DNA of 64,000 bases from JBBQXH01 sp963710975 (GCA_963710975.1 CAVQCG010000004.1:434001-498000), one strand, 5' to 3'; shown: positions 40,914-49,936, numbered from the stretch's first letter. Translations and numbers: made by a program. Notes: generated by a model not told the origin, from the sequence alone.

Positions 40914-41192
40914 ATGGACGAAGCGGCACGGGTTCTCTCGCGGCTCGAGCGGATCGAGGAGCTCCGCAACGCCGGAGCAGGGTCGGCGGAACTCCTCGGT
41001 GAACTGCGCGGCCTCCTCGTCGACGGTCACGCATGGGCGGCTGCCGAGGGCGTCGGCACCGAGCGTGCTCGCATGGCGCTCGCCGGCCTCGAGTCGGCTC
41101 TCGACCGCGCCGTCGGGAGCCCGCCGCTCCAGGGCGTGGAGACCATGAGTGAGGCGCCCGAGGAGGTGGTGGCCGAAGCAGCGACCGTATAA
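40914..41192 (+). CDS. Small helical protein of unknown function
   Basis: 92 residues, mostly predicted helix: DEAARVLSRLERIEELRNAG, ELLGELRGLLVDGHAWAAAEG, RARMALAGLESALDRAVG, ending in an acidic tail. No cysteines, signal or membrane segment. The leaderless promoter directly before the ATG supports it as real. Its TAA stop lies inside the -10 of the agmatinase-like gene. Confidence 0.65.
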   Translation: MDEAARVLSRLERIEELRNAGAGSAELLGELRGLLVDGHAWAAAEGVGTERARMALAGLESALDRAVGSPPLQGVETMSEAPEEVVAEAATV

Positions 41193-41193
41193 T
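41188..41193 (+). promoter_or_regulatory. -10 element overlapping a stop codon
   Basis: Consensus TATAAT, 8 nt before the GTG at 41202; bases 41190-41192 are also the stop codon of the small gene upstream. Confidence 0.6.
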
Positions 41194-41201
41194 CGCCCGC
41201 C

Positions 41202-42140
41202 GTGCCGCGCTACGGTCCGCCGGACGCTCTCGAAACGCCGCGCTACTCGGGCATTCGGACGTTCATGCGCGTCCCGCACCTGCGCGAGACGGTCGACGTC
41301 GACGTCGCAGTCATCGGAATCCCGACGGATGATGCCGTCTCGTTCCGTAGCGGCGCAAGGTTCGGGCCGGAGGCGATCCGCAGCGCTTCGGCGCTGCTCC
41401 GGAACTTCAACCCACTCCTCGGAGTGGACGTCGCCGAGCGGCTGTCGATCGTCGACTGGGGAGATGCGCCGACCGTGCCCGGTTACGTCGTCGAGTCGCT
41501 CGATCGGACGCGACGCGCGGTTGAAGACGTCGCGCGAGCGGGCATCGTCACGCTCTGCCTCGGCGGAGACCACACGGTCCTGCTCGCGGAGCTACGAGCG
41601 CTGGCTGCCGTGCACGGACCCCTCGGGCTGATTCAGCTCGACGCGCACCATGACCTGTGGGACGAGTACTTCGGACAGAAGATCTTTCACGGGAGCATCG
41701 TGCGCCGTGCTGTCGAAGAGGGTCTGATCGACCCCGCAAGGTCGATCCAGGCGGGCATGCGAGGATCGCTCTACGGCCCCGGCGACATGACCATGCCGGC
41801 AGAGGTCGGAATCGACGGGCTCTCCTACGAGGAGCTGGCCGCGCTCGGGCCCGCTGAGTTCTCGATGCGCGTCCGCGAGCGGGTCGGGAACGGACCGTGC
41901 TTTCTCTCGTTCGACATCGACTTCGTCGATCCAGCGTTCGCACCGGGGACCGGGACGCCCGAGGTCGGTGGCCCGACGAGCCGGGAAGCGTTGACGTTTC
42001 TCCGGTCGCTCGCCGGGCTCGACTTCCGGGGCTTCGACTGTGTCGAGGTGAGCCCCCCGTTCGATCCCTCCGGGGTGACGGCGCTGCTCGCGGCAAACGC
42101 CTGTTTCGAGATGCTGTCCCTGCTCGCGATGAGGTTCTAG
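41202..42140 (+). CDS. speB: Agmatinase/ureohydrolase family protein
   Basis: 312 residues. The di-manganese ureohydrolase motifs are complete: CLGGDHTVLL (His), QLDAHHDLWDEYFG (three Asp/His ligands) and LSFDIDFVDPAFAPGTGTPEVGG (two Asp). N-terminal VAVIGIPTDDAVSFRSGARFGPEAIR is typical of agmatinases. It most likely releases urea from agmatine (or a guanidino acid) to give putrescine. No arginine decarboxylase is adjacent. The end is convergent with the ArsA-like gene. Confidence 0.9.
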   Translation: MPRYGPPDALETPRYSGIRTFMRVPHLRETVDVDVAVIGIPTDDAVSFRSGARFGPEAIRSASALLRNFNPLLGVDVAERLSIVDWGDAPTVPGYVVESLDRTRRAVEDVARAGIVTLCLGGDHTVLLAELRALAAVHGPLGLIQLDAHHDLWDEYFGQKIFHGSIVRRAVEEGLIDPARSIQAGMRGSLYGPGDMTMPAEVGIDGLSYEELAALGPAEFSMRVRERVGNGPCFLSFDIDFVDPAFAPGTGTPEVGGPTSREALTFLRSLAGLDFRGFDCVEVSPPFDPSGVTALLAANACFEMLSLLAMRF

Positions 42141-43301
42141 TCGCCAGACGGGTTTGCGGTATCTGGAGCGCGTGTCGCGCGCATCCGTGAAGAGGAACTC
42201 GTCGAGTCGCTCGAGCCCCGCCACGTCGTGAACGTCCTCGTCGAGAAACGGAATCTCGAGGAGAGGTTGCGGGCCGAGCCGGCGCGTCAGCATGCGCACG
42301 TTCTCCCGATCGCGATCAGCGAGCGCCTGGTAGGCGATGAACGCATCGGCTACCCGCCCCGCCAGCTCTGCCGGAAGTCCCGCATCCGCGAGCTGCCCGG
42401 TCGCCGCCCGGTGCAGGGCCGTCTCTGACCGGTGCCGGTCGTCTCCGAGGATCGTCGGATGGACCTTGTTGACGATGACCCCGCCGAACGGCAGCTCCGC
42501 CTCCACGAGCTTCCGCCAGAAGAAGACCGCCTCGTCGATCGGTCGTCGCTCCGGCGCTGTCACGAGAAGGAACACGGTCCGCGGGTCGCCAAGCAGCGCG
42601 CGCACGTCGACGGCGCGCTCCTTGAAGCCGTCGTACATCCCGTCGAACGCGAGGAGAAACTCCGTGATGTCCGAGAAGAACGACACGCCGATGACGCGCT
42701 CGACAGCCTTGAAGGCGACGAGAGAGCCCCTCCCGAGGGCGCGTAGACCTCTGCCGCCTGCCTTCATTCCACCTTCCATGAAGACCCGCAAGGTCTTGCT
42801 GTCGATGAAACGAGTGACCCGGTCGGGTGCGTCGATGAAGTCGAGGGCGTTCCGGCTCGGCGGCGTGTCGAGCACGAGGAGGTCGTACTCCCCTGCATCG
42901 TGAAGCTCGTACAGCTTCTCCATCGCCATGTACTCCTGTGAGCCCGCGACCGCGCTCGACAGCTGCTGGTAGATCCGGTTCGTCAGGATTCGATCCCGCG
43001 CCTCAGGAGAAGGCGCGTACTCCTCGATCATGTGATCGAACGTTCGCTTCGCATCGAGTGTCATGGCGAAGAGCTGGCCTTTCGCCCCGGCGAGCGGAAC
43101 CTCGTGCGCCTCGTCTCCCAGCTCCTCGAGCCCGAGGGAGTTCGCCAGCCGGCGAGCCGGGTCGATCGTCAGGACGCACGCGCGCTTCCCGCGTCGTGCT
43201 GCGCCGAGCGCGATGGCAGCGCTCGTGGTCGTCTTCCCGACACCGCCGGATCCGCAGACGACGATGATCTCGCGCTCGCCAACCAGCGCCTCGAGGTTCA
43301 C
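42137..43301 (-). CDS. ArsA/Get3-like ATPase, second of a tandem pair
   Basis: About 387 residues if one base near the 3' end is removed. Deviant Walker A VVCGSGGVGKTTTSAAIALGAA, LTIDPARRLANSLGL, LVLDTPPSRNALDFIDAP, VNKVHP (A-loop-like). Most similar in layout to mycobacterial Rv3680 (BagB). As written the frame misses a stop and runs on to 41592 through the antisense of the agmatinase gene; a one-base shift near 42185 gives a TAG at 42139-42137. The GTG overlaps the upstream ATPase stop by four bases. It probably forms a heteromer with that partner. Confidence 0.8.
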
Positions 43302-44228
43302 GCGATCGCCTCCAGCGAGGGGGCAAGCAGGCGGGAGAGCTCGCCGACTGCATCGAGGTCGACGTCGGCACGAAACAGGAACGGAAGCTCGATCTGGGGA
43401 AGCGCGGTCTCCATCGCGAGCCGGGAGGTCTCACTGGACTGCTCGGCCCGACGAGCAACTGCTGACAGAGCCGCCCGCGCGGCCGCCGCGCCCGTCTCGC
43501 CGGTCGGGCCTGGAGGCCCGAATCAGCGCCGCATCCGCCTCATCGAACAGCTCCGGGACCATCGCGTTGACGATGGCGCAGTCTGCGTCGAGGCCGATCT
43601 CGGCCAGCCGGCCGATCGCATCGACCGTCTCGTTGACGGGCATCTCCTCCGGCAGTGTCACCAGCACGATTGCGGTTCGACTCCGGTCGCCGACGAGGGC
43701 CGCGATCCGGCGAGACTCGTCGTTCACGCGGCCGACGCGAGCAATCTCGGCGAACTGCTGCGGCGTCTTCAGCAATCCGATCCCATGCCCTGTCGCGGGG
43801 GCATCGACGACGACCAGGTCGTATCGCGGCGACCCGTCCCGGACCCGAAGCTCGGTCAGCTGCATGATCTTTCCGAGGGTGACGATCTCGCGCAGGCCGG
43901 GTGCTGCGGCCGCCACGTATCCGAGCGCACGGCTCTCGGCCAGTCTCTCTGCGATTGCGCGCACGCGGATCGTCATGACGAGGTACTCCTCGAGCGCGTG
44001 CTGCGGATCGATCGACAGCCCCGTGAGGTTCGGGTAGAGGGGGATCTCGCCGCCGCTTGCACCGTCCTCGTTGAAGAGCTCTGCGAGCTGGTTCCGGGAT
44101 CCGACCTCGACGGCGATCGTTCGCCGGTCCGACGCGGCGGCCGCCATCCCGATCGCAGCCGTGATGGTTGTCTTTCCGACGCCACCCTTTCCGGTGACGA
44201 AGAGCACGCGGCGGTCGAGGAGGGACAT
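43298..44228 (-). CDS. ArsA/Get3-like ATPase, first of a tandem pair, one frameshift
   Basis: About 309 residues when repaired. Walker A LFVTGKGGVGKTTITAAIGMAAA, LVVVDAPATGHGIGLLKTP (switch II region), LVTLPEEMPVNETVDAIGRL. The frame as written ends at 43431 in low-complexity Arg/Gly sequence; one frame over, the expected C-terminus is intact (RLAMETALPQIELPFLFRADVDLDAVGELSRLLAP) and ends at a TGA overlapping the next GTG. The indel is near 43510. Matches mycobacterial Rv3679 (BagA). Confidence 0.82.
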
Positions 44229-44240
44229 GGCGATACGGTA
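44229..44240 (-). promoter_or_regulatory. Leaderless promoter of the ArsA-like pair
   Basis: TACCGT (44240-44235), 6 nt, ATG at 44228. Confidence 0.6.
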
Positions 44241-44374
44241 GTGGCCGCGAGCGAGATCGCCGTTCACCTCCCGTCTGCGATCGGTCGTGACGGCACTCTC
44301 CAGTCTCGTTCGATGCGCCGCGATCTGGCTCAGCAAGCGGGGAAGCGGCGACATGAGGCCGAGGAGGATTGTGC

Positions 44375-44380
44375 TAGCCT
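44375..44380 (+). promoter_or_regulatory. -10 element of the parA-ftsZ operon
   Basis: TAGCCT, about 19 nt before the ATG at 44400, leaving a leader of roughly 13 nt with AAGG as a weak Shine-Dalgarno sequence. Confidence 0.45.
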
Positions 44381-44399
44381 GGCACGAAAGAAGGGCGCC

Positions 44400-45228
44400 A
44401 TGGTGTCCCTTCTCTCGCGCCTCGACTCGAAGGCGCCCGCCTCCGAAGGAGCAGCCCTGGGCAAGGTCATCGCGTTCGCCAATCAGAAGGGCGGCGTGGC
44501 GAAGACCACGACGACGCTCAATCTCGCTGTCGCATTCGCCGAACAGGGTCTGCACGTGCTCGCGGTCGATCTCGACCCGCAGGGCAATCTGACGATGAGT
44601 CAGGGGATGAACCCCGACGAGCTCGAGCGCTCGATGTTCGACGTCCTCGTTCGCTCGCTCCCGATCGAGGAGATCATCCACCACGCGGAGGTCGACGTGG
44701 CGGTGTCCTCGATCGATCTGGCGGGTGCCGAGCTGGCGCTGTCGAGCATGATCGGGCGCGAGCGAGCGCTGCAGAAGGCGCTCCTACCCGTGCGCGGCGA
44801 CTACGACTACATCCTCATCGACACGCCGCCGTCGCTCGGCCTGCTGACCATCAACGCGCTCACCGCGGCCGACGAGGTGATCGTCCCGGTGCAGTGCGAG
44901 TACCTGTCACTGCGCGGACTCGTCCAGCTCCAGAACACGCTCGGGGATGATCCGCGAGAACCTCAACCCGACTGTCGACATCCGCGGGATCCTCCCGACG
45001 ATGTTCGACGGTCGAACGCTTCACAGCCGTGAGGCGATCGACATGCTCAAGGAGAACTTCGGCGACATGGTGTTCGAGACTCGTATCCGGAAGACCGTCC
45101 GCTACGCGGAGGCCCCGGTGCAGGGGAGCTCCGTGCTGAAGTACGAACCGACCGGATCCGCGGCGCAGGCCTACCGCGAGCTGGCGAAGGAGGTGCTGAA
45201 CGGTGCGACGGCGCGCAAGCATGCGTGA
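44400..45228 (+). CDS. parA: ParA-family ATPase, one frameshift
   Basis: About 275 residues when repaired. VIAFANQKGGVAKTTTTLNLAVAFAEQG is the deviant Walker A (with Ala where Gly is usual), then LAVDLDPQGNLTMSQG, YILIDTPPSLGLLTINAL and VPVQCEYLSLRGL. The C-terminal half (RENLNPTVDIRGILPTMFDGRTLHS, YAEAPVQGSSVLKYEP) lies one frame over: one G too many in the run at 44943-44946 explains it. ParA dimers on DNA position chromosomes or other cargo. No parB follows; instead the next gene is an FtsZ homologue. Confidence 0.9.
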
Positions 45229-46540
45229 GGGCCCGCTGACGGAGCTCTTCAAGGCAACGGAGGCTGCGCAACGCCGCGCCGAGCGTCCCCTGATGCCTGT
45301 TGAGGACATGCCCACCGTCGAGGCCGCGAACCCGTTCGAGATGGAGGAGGCGACAGTGGAGGCAATCGAGCTCGAGGCCGAGCCGGCAGAGCCGCGACAT
45401 GAAGAGGTCGCCGAGGCGGTGCCGGAGCCCGAGCCCCGGCCCGAGCCGCCCGCCGCCCGCATCGCCGAGCTGTCGGTCGAGCGCGCTCGGGAGGCGCCGC
45501 GGCCTTCGAGAACGCCGCGGCCCGACTCGGCCGCATACCTCGCCGTCATCCGTGTCGTCGGGGTCGGAGGCGGGGGCCTCAACGCCGTCAACCGGATGAT
45601 CGAGGCCGGCATCTCCCAGGTCGAGTTCATCAGCGTCAACACCGATATCCAGCAGCTCCGCACGTCGGAAGCGCCGGTGAAGATGCACATCGGTCGCGAG
45701 CTCACGCAAGGTCTCGGCTCGGGCGCCGATCCCGATATCGGGCGCCGGGCTGCCGAAGAGGCCTACGACCAGCTCAAGCACGTGCTCCGTGGCTCCGACA
45801 TGGTGTTCGTCACGGCCGGAGAGGGAGGCGGTACGGGATCAGGCGCGGCGCCCGTCGTGGCCAAGATCGCGCGCGAGGTCGGCGCTCTGACCGTCGGCAT
45901 CGTGACGATGCCATTCCGCTTCGAGGGCACCCGCCGGCAGGCGCAGGCCGACAGCGGCGTGCACGAGCTCCGTTCGGTGTGCGACACGCTCATCGTGATC
46001 CCGAACGACCGGTTGCTCGAGGTGCTCGACCGGTCGACGTCGATGCTCGAAGCGTTCCGGATCGCGGACGACGTGCTCCGGCAGGGCGTGCAGGGAATCT
46101 GCGACCTGATCACGATGCCGGGTCTGATCAACCTCGACTTCGCGGACGTTCGGACGATCATGCGTGACGCGGGGTCTGCGCTCATGGGAATCGGCTTCGC
46201 GACGGGCGAGAACCGCGCCAACGAGGCCGCGCAGAGGGCGTTGAACTCACCGCTCATCGACGCAGAGATCACGGGTGCGAGAGGGATCCTGCTCTCGATC
46301 GCCGGCGGCGACGACCTCTCGCTGGTGGAGGTCACCGAGGCAGCCGAGGTGATCCGGGCGGCGGCGACCGACGACACGAACATCATCTTCGGGGCGACCA
46401 TCGACCCACGGTTGAACGGTCAGATCTGGGTGACCGTCATCGCGACGGGGATCGGCAAGGGGCCTCGCCCGACAGCCTCGCGCCTGACGAGCGGCGAGAC
46501 ACAGACGCTCGAGCCGCCGAGCTTCCTGCGGGATCTGTAG
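45203..46540 (+). CDS. ftsZ: FtsZ-family tubulin-like GTPase with a 112-residue N-terminal extension
   Basis: 445 residues from a GTG eight bases after AAGGAGGT (an ATG at 45221 would give 439). Residues 1-112 are a Glu/Ala/Pro/Arg-rich, probably disordered extension not found in ordinary FtsZ. The GTPase core starts LAVIRVVGVGGGGLNAVNRMI, has the tubulin signature GGGTGSG (208-214), VIPNDRLLEVLDR, and the T7 loop NLDFADVRTIM with catalytic Asp. The C-terminal linker is only about 20 residues, ending in PPSFLRDL, which resembles the FtsZ C-terminal peptide. The coding start overlaps parA. It may be the division FtsZ or a second FtsZ. Confidence 0.88.
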   Translation: MRRRASMREGPLTELFKATEAAQRRAERPLMPVEDMPTVEAANPFEMEEATVEAIELEAEPAEPRHEEVAEAVPEPEPRPEPPAARIAELSVERAREAPRPSRTPRPDSAAYLAVIRVVGVGGGGLNAVNRMIEAGISQVEFISVNTDIQQLRTSEAPVKMHIGRELTQGLGSGADPDIGRRAAEEAYDQLKHVLRGSDMVFVTAGEGGGTGSGAAPVVAKIAREVGALTVGIVTMPFRFEGTRRQAQADSGVHELRSVCDTLIVIPNDRLLEVLDRSTSMLEAFRIADDVLRQGVQGICDLITMPGLINLDFADVRTIMRDAGSALMGIGFATGENRANEAAQRALNSPLIDAEITGARGILLSIAGGDDLSLVEVTEAAEVIRAAATDDTNIIFGATIDPRLNGQIWVTVIATGIGKGPRPTASRLTSGETQTLEPPSFLRDL

Positions 46541-46582
46541 ACGCCCGCTGACCGCCAGGGGCCCCGCGGTCTGGGCCTCGCA

Positions 46583-46594
46583 TACCCTCCTGCC
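46583..46594 (+). promoter_or_regulatory. Leaderless promoter of ggt
   Basis: TACCCT (46583-46588), 6 nt, ATG at 46595. Confidence 0.55.
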
Positions 46595-48176
46595 ATGAGA
46601 GGCGCTGTGGCTGCGGGCCATCCGCTTGACAGCGGCGGCGGGCGCCCAGGCCCTCGAGGACGGGGGCAATGCGGTCGACGCGTGCATCGCGGCGGCGTTC
46701 GTCGCCTGGATCAGCGAGAGCCCGCTGACCGGGCCGGGCGCGGGAGGGTTCATGCTCGTGCATCGCGCGCGCGACGGGCGCGACTCGCTGCTCGACTTCT
46801 TCGTCGAGGTTCCGGGGCGCGAGGGCGCGGGAGCCGGAGCCGAGATGCAAGCCGTCGACATCCCGTTCGGAAGCGGGGACACGACCCAGCGGTTCCTGAT
46901 CGACGCGCCGTCGTGTGCTGTCCCGGGAATGGTCGCCGGGTTGGCCGAGGCTCATCGCCTGCTATGGCACGATGCCATGGGCTGCTCTGATCGAGCCGGC
47001 CGTGATCCTGGCCCGGTCGGGTGTCGAGCTGAACGCCGCGCAGGCGCTGCTCCACGAAGTCCTCGATGCCGTCCTCCGCCACGATCCGGATGGGCGCCGG
47101 GTCTACGGTGAGCGACGCAGCCTTGCCTCCGGCGAACGTGTCGTGATGGCTGATCTCGCGGAGACGCTCTCGACGATCGCCGTCGGACGGACCCGACGCC
47201 TTCTACCGCGGCGACCTCGCCGCAGGCATGGCGGCGGAGGTGCTCCAGCGCGGCGGGCGCGTCAGCCGGACCGATCTCGCCGCGTACCGGGTCATCCACC
47301 GGCGGCCGGTCACGGCTGCATATCGCGGCCACGACGTCGTCTCGAACGCGCCGCCCTCGGCCGGTGGCGTGCTCATCGCGTACGCCCTTCGGCTGCTCGA
47401 CAGGCTGGGAGTCGCCGGCGCTCCGGGAACGCCGGCGGCGATCGGTCGGCTCGCCGAGGTAGCCCGAGCCTCGACTCGGGCTCGCGAGGGGCGGTTCACG
47501 TCCGATCTGCACCGGGGCGGGCTTGCCGCGACGGCTGCTCGACGACGCGGCTGTCGAGCTCGCCGTCCAGGAGATCCGCTCCGGAGAGGCCCGCCCGGTC
47601 ATGCCGGAGCGGGCGGGCCTGCCGTCGACGACTCACATCAGCGTCATCGATACGCGCGGGAACGCGGCTTCACTGTCTTCGTCGACGGGATGCGGGTCCG
47701 GGGTGATCGTGCCCGGGACTGGTATCCATCTGAACAACATGCTCGGGGAGCTGGACCTGAATCCATCCGGGAGGGCGGCGGTCCCGGGACGCCGCCTGAC
47801 GAGCATGATGGCACCGACGGTCTCCTCCTTCGCAACGGGCGGCCGAGACTCGTGCTCGGAAGCGCCGGCTCGGAGAGGCTGCGCGGCGCGATCGTGCAGA
47901 CGATCGTCAACGTCGTCGACCATGGTCTCGGGCTTCGGCAGGCGATCGACACGCCCCGTGTTCACCTCGACGGCGGAGATCTCCACCTGGAGGGCGGGAC
48001 GCGACTGCGGTGGCGAGATCAGCTGCGAGGAGTGGGGATACGACGTCATTCGTTGGCCCGGCCGGGACCGCAACCTCTACTTCGGCGGAGTTTCTGCGGT
48101 TGCCCTGGGTGCCGGCGGAGAGCTCGAGGCCGCGGGCGATCCGAGGCGAGGCGGTGCGGGCGTGGTCGTCGCGTGA
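46595..48176 (+). pseudogene. ggt: Gamma-glutamyltranspeptidase, multiple frameshifts
   Basis: About 525 residues expected. Pieces in different frames follow each other in the right order: AQALEDGGNAVDACIAAAFVAWISESPLTGPGAGGFML, DAPSCAVPGMVAGLAEAH, EPAVILARSGVELNAAQ, DLAAYRVIHRRPVTAAYRGHDVVSNAPPSAGG, then the catalytic Thr motif STTHISVIDTRGNAASLSSS and NNMLGELDLNP. The enzyme autocleaves at that Thr and hydrolyses or transfers gamma-glutamyl groups. At least five indels are needed. No signal peptide is evident, which is unusual. A leaderless promoter is intact, so bad consensus is as likely as true decay. Confidence 0.8.
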
Positions 48177-48714
48177 CCGTCACGATCCGTGCCGCCCGTC
48201 CGCGTGACGCGAGTGCCCTGGTCGAGCTGGCGCAGTCCGTCGGCGCGGAGCCGGAGGGATGGCTGATAGCCGACGGGGAGTGGCGATCGGTCGCGGAGCG
48301 AGCGGCGACTATCTGCGGGCCGTGGCCGCGCTCGCGTCATGTCGGAGTCTTCGTCGCCGAGAGCGAGGGACGGATCGTCGGCCGGTTGACGATCGCGCGC
48401 GACGGCCATCCGGCCAGCCGCCACGTTGCCGACGTCGGGCTGATGGTTGCGCGGTCGGCGCGCGGGCGAGGGAGTCGGGACTGCGCTGCTCGCGTCGGCA
48501 GACGAGCTGGTCTCGAGCCAGCGGGATCTCGAAGATCGAGCTGCACGTCTTCCCGCACAACCTGCGCGGCGATCGCGCTCTACGAGAGCCTGGGTTACCG
48601 TCGCGAGGGCTACAGGACGTCGGCATTTCCGTCGCGGCGACGAGTTCGTCGATGCCGATGCTCATGGCGAAACTGGCTATGAGCGGTTCTGCAGATATAT
48701 CTAATGAGCGATAG
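48173..48714 (+). pseudogene. GNAT-family acetyltransferase, multiple frameshifts
   Basis: About 178 residues expected. TVTIRAARPRDASALVELAQ, then VGVFVAESEGRIVGRLTIARD and ADVGLMVARSARGRGVGTALL (acetyl-CoA loop), ISKIELHVFPHN, IALYESLGYRREGY, and a C-terminus DEFVDAMLMAKLAM. Each segment is in a different frame, and each junction is repaired by removing one base. GTG overlaps the ggt stop (GTGA). The acyl acceptor is unknown; similar single-domain proteins modify small amines, peptides or protein N-termini. Confidence 0.75.
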
Positions 48715-48729
48715 TGTAATTGGCCAGGC

Positions 48730-49254
48730 ATGCTTTTCCCGCGTGAGCTCAGCAGGCGGAGCCCGGCAGAGGCACGGTCACTCTCGAGGATGTCGGACCT
48801 CGCCACAGAGGAGACGCTCTGGACGGACGACTCCGGTACCGACCACTCGGGCTGGTACTGCGTCAGCACGAGCCCTTTTCCGTGTCCTGCCGCGGGCTGC
48901 ACCTTCGTCGCCGAGTTCATGACCGCCGCGCACCTGATTCTCGTGTGGGAGGAGCGAGACGATCCGAACCTGTTGCGTCATGCGCAACGCGCGAAGGAGG
49001 TGGGCCGTGACCCACGGGTCGTCGAGTACGAGCAGAGCTTCGGGCCGAGCGCTTCGTACTATCTGTGGGAGGCATCGGGGCGTCCGGTTCACGGAGTCAA
49101 GCGCGACATAGACGCTCAGGACGGTCGTCTCAAAGTGCGAGTCTTGAGGCGCCGGGACGCGCTGCGCCGGCACAGCTGCGGCGTCCTCGGGTGGCATCAA
49201 TACGTCGTGCGTATTGAGGCTCCTTGCGTCCTTGACGGGCCTTCGCGGCCATGA
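48730..49254 (+). CDS. Hypothetical protein, possibly zinc-binding
   Basis: 174 residues from the ATG at 48730; a second ATG at 48790 gives 154. It contains HSGWYCVSTSPFPCPAAGCTFVAEFMTAAHLILVWEERDDP, where two or three Cys and a His could bind zinc, then RAKEVGRDPRVVEYEQSFG. The last 20 residues run into a hairpin element and may not be native. AT-rich bases just upstream (around 48700-48720) could hold a promoter. No family recognised. Confidence 0.55.
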   Translation: MLFPRELSRRSPAEARSLSRMSDLATEETLWTDDSGTDHSGWYCVSTSPFPCPAAGCTFVAEFMTAAHLILVWEERDDPNLLRHAQRAKEVGRDPRVVEYEQSFGPSASYYLWEASGRPVHGVKRDIDAQDGRLKVRVLRRRDALRRHSCGVLGWHQYVVRIEAPCVLDGPSRP

Positions 49255-49261
49255 CGGCCGC
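49198..49261 (+). repeat. Modular hairpin element, locus D (partial copy)
   Basis: First stem CAATACG-TCGTG-CGTATTG (49198-49216), then the family's constant CTTC plus GCGGCC-ATGAC-GGCCGC (49245-49261). The third stem is missing or eroded. The loop of the constant stem differs from all other copies while the stem is unchanged. Confidence 0.55.
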
Positions 49262-49293
49262 CGGCGACGAAGCGTCATCCTGGAACGAGTGCC

Positions 49294-49913
49294 CTACTCG
49301 GCCGGCGGCTCCACCCGGCCGTTCGTCGCTGCGCGCTCGCGTGCGGTCTTCGCCCAGGCGATCGCCTCTCGCGCGCGGTCGAGGAGGCCAGCCAGCTTCA
49401 CGACCCGCTCCCGTTCCGAGCGTAGCTCGAGGAGTTCCTGCTTCACCTCGGGCCCGAAGTCGACCCTGGAGGCAAGCCAGTAGGAGAGGGACTCGGCATC
49501 GGTGTCCGGCTCCTCGGGCTCGGCCTCGGCGGCGGCCGCAACCCGCCGGTATGCGGCCAGGCAGCGGTCGATCTCGGCTGCAGTCGGCAGCCCGCCTTCA
49601 TCGGTCAGCGACGAGACCTGTGCGGTCATGAACGAGCGCCCGGCGGTCTCCTCGAGGAGCGGAAGTCGCTCACGTCCTTCGACGACGATATTGAGCCGCC
49701 CGTCGTCGAATCGCTCGAGCGACCTCTATGACCGCGGCTCGCGTCCCGACCTCACGGGTGCCGTCCTCATCAGCGAGGATCAGGCCGAACTCGCGCTGCT
49801 CGTCGAGGCACTCGCCGATGAGCTCGCGATAGCGAGGCTCGAAGATGTGAGAGCGGAATCCGCTCACCCGGCAGGAGGACAAGACCCAGGGGGAAGAGGC
49901 CGATCTCGTCCAT
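49294..49913 (-). CDS. LON substrate-binding-domain protein, two frameshifts
   Basis: About 205 residues when repaired. N-terminus DEIGLFPLGLVLLPGERIPL, then HIFEPRYRELIGECLDEQREFGLILADEDG, which is the N-terminal LON domain, and a helical C-terminal part (EIDRCLAAYRRVAAAAEAEP, KQELLELRSERERVVKLAGLLDRA). Stand-alone LON domains are common in actinobacteria; they lack the protease and ATPase and presumably bind proteins. Indels lie near 49850 and 49720 (span 3n+2, agreeing with two insertions). Confidence 0.8.
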
Positions 49914-49936
49914 GGCGACAGAGTAAGGTCTGCGCA
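49914..49936. promoter_or_regulatory. Overlapping divergent leaderless promoters (LON gene / hisC)
   Basis: Minus strand TACTCT (49925-49920) lies 6 nt before the LON-gene ATG; plus strand TAAGGT (49924-49929) lies 7 nt before the hisC ATG. The two hexamers share TA at 49924-49925, and only 23 bp separate the two start codons. Confidence 0.65.

Noticed and set aside
41592..43301. A 569-codon ArsA-like protein reading through the agmatinase gene
   Set aside because: The extra 180 residues are antisense to a conserved gene; a single indel near 42185 gives a normal-length protein with a stop at the convergent boundary.
44943..44946. Programmed ribosomal frameshift in parA
   Set aside because: The site is a plain G-run with no slippery heptamer or clear downstream structure, and similar one-base insertions occur in many unrelated genes here.
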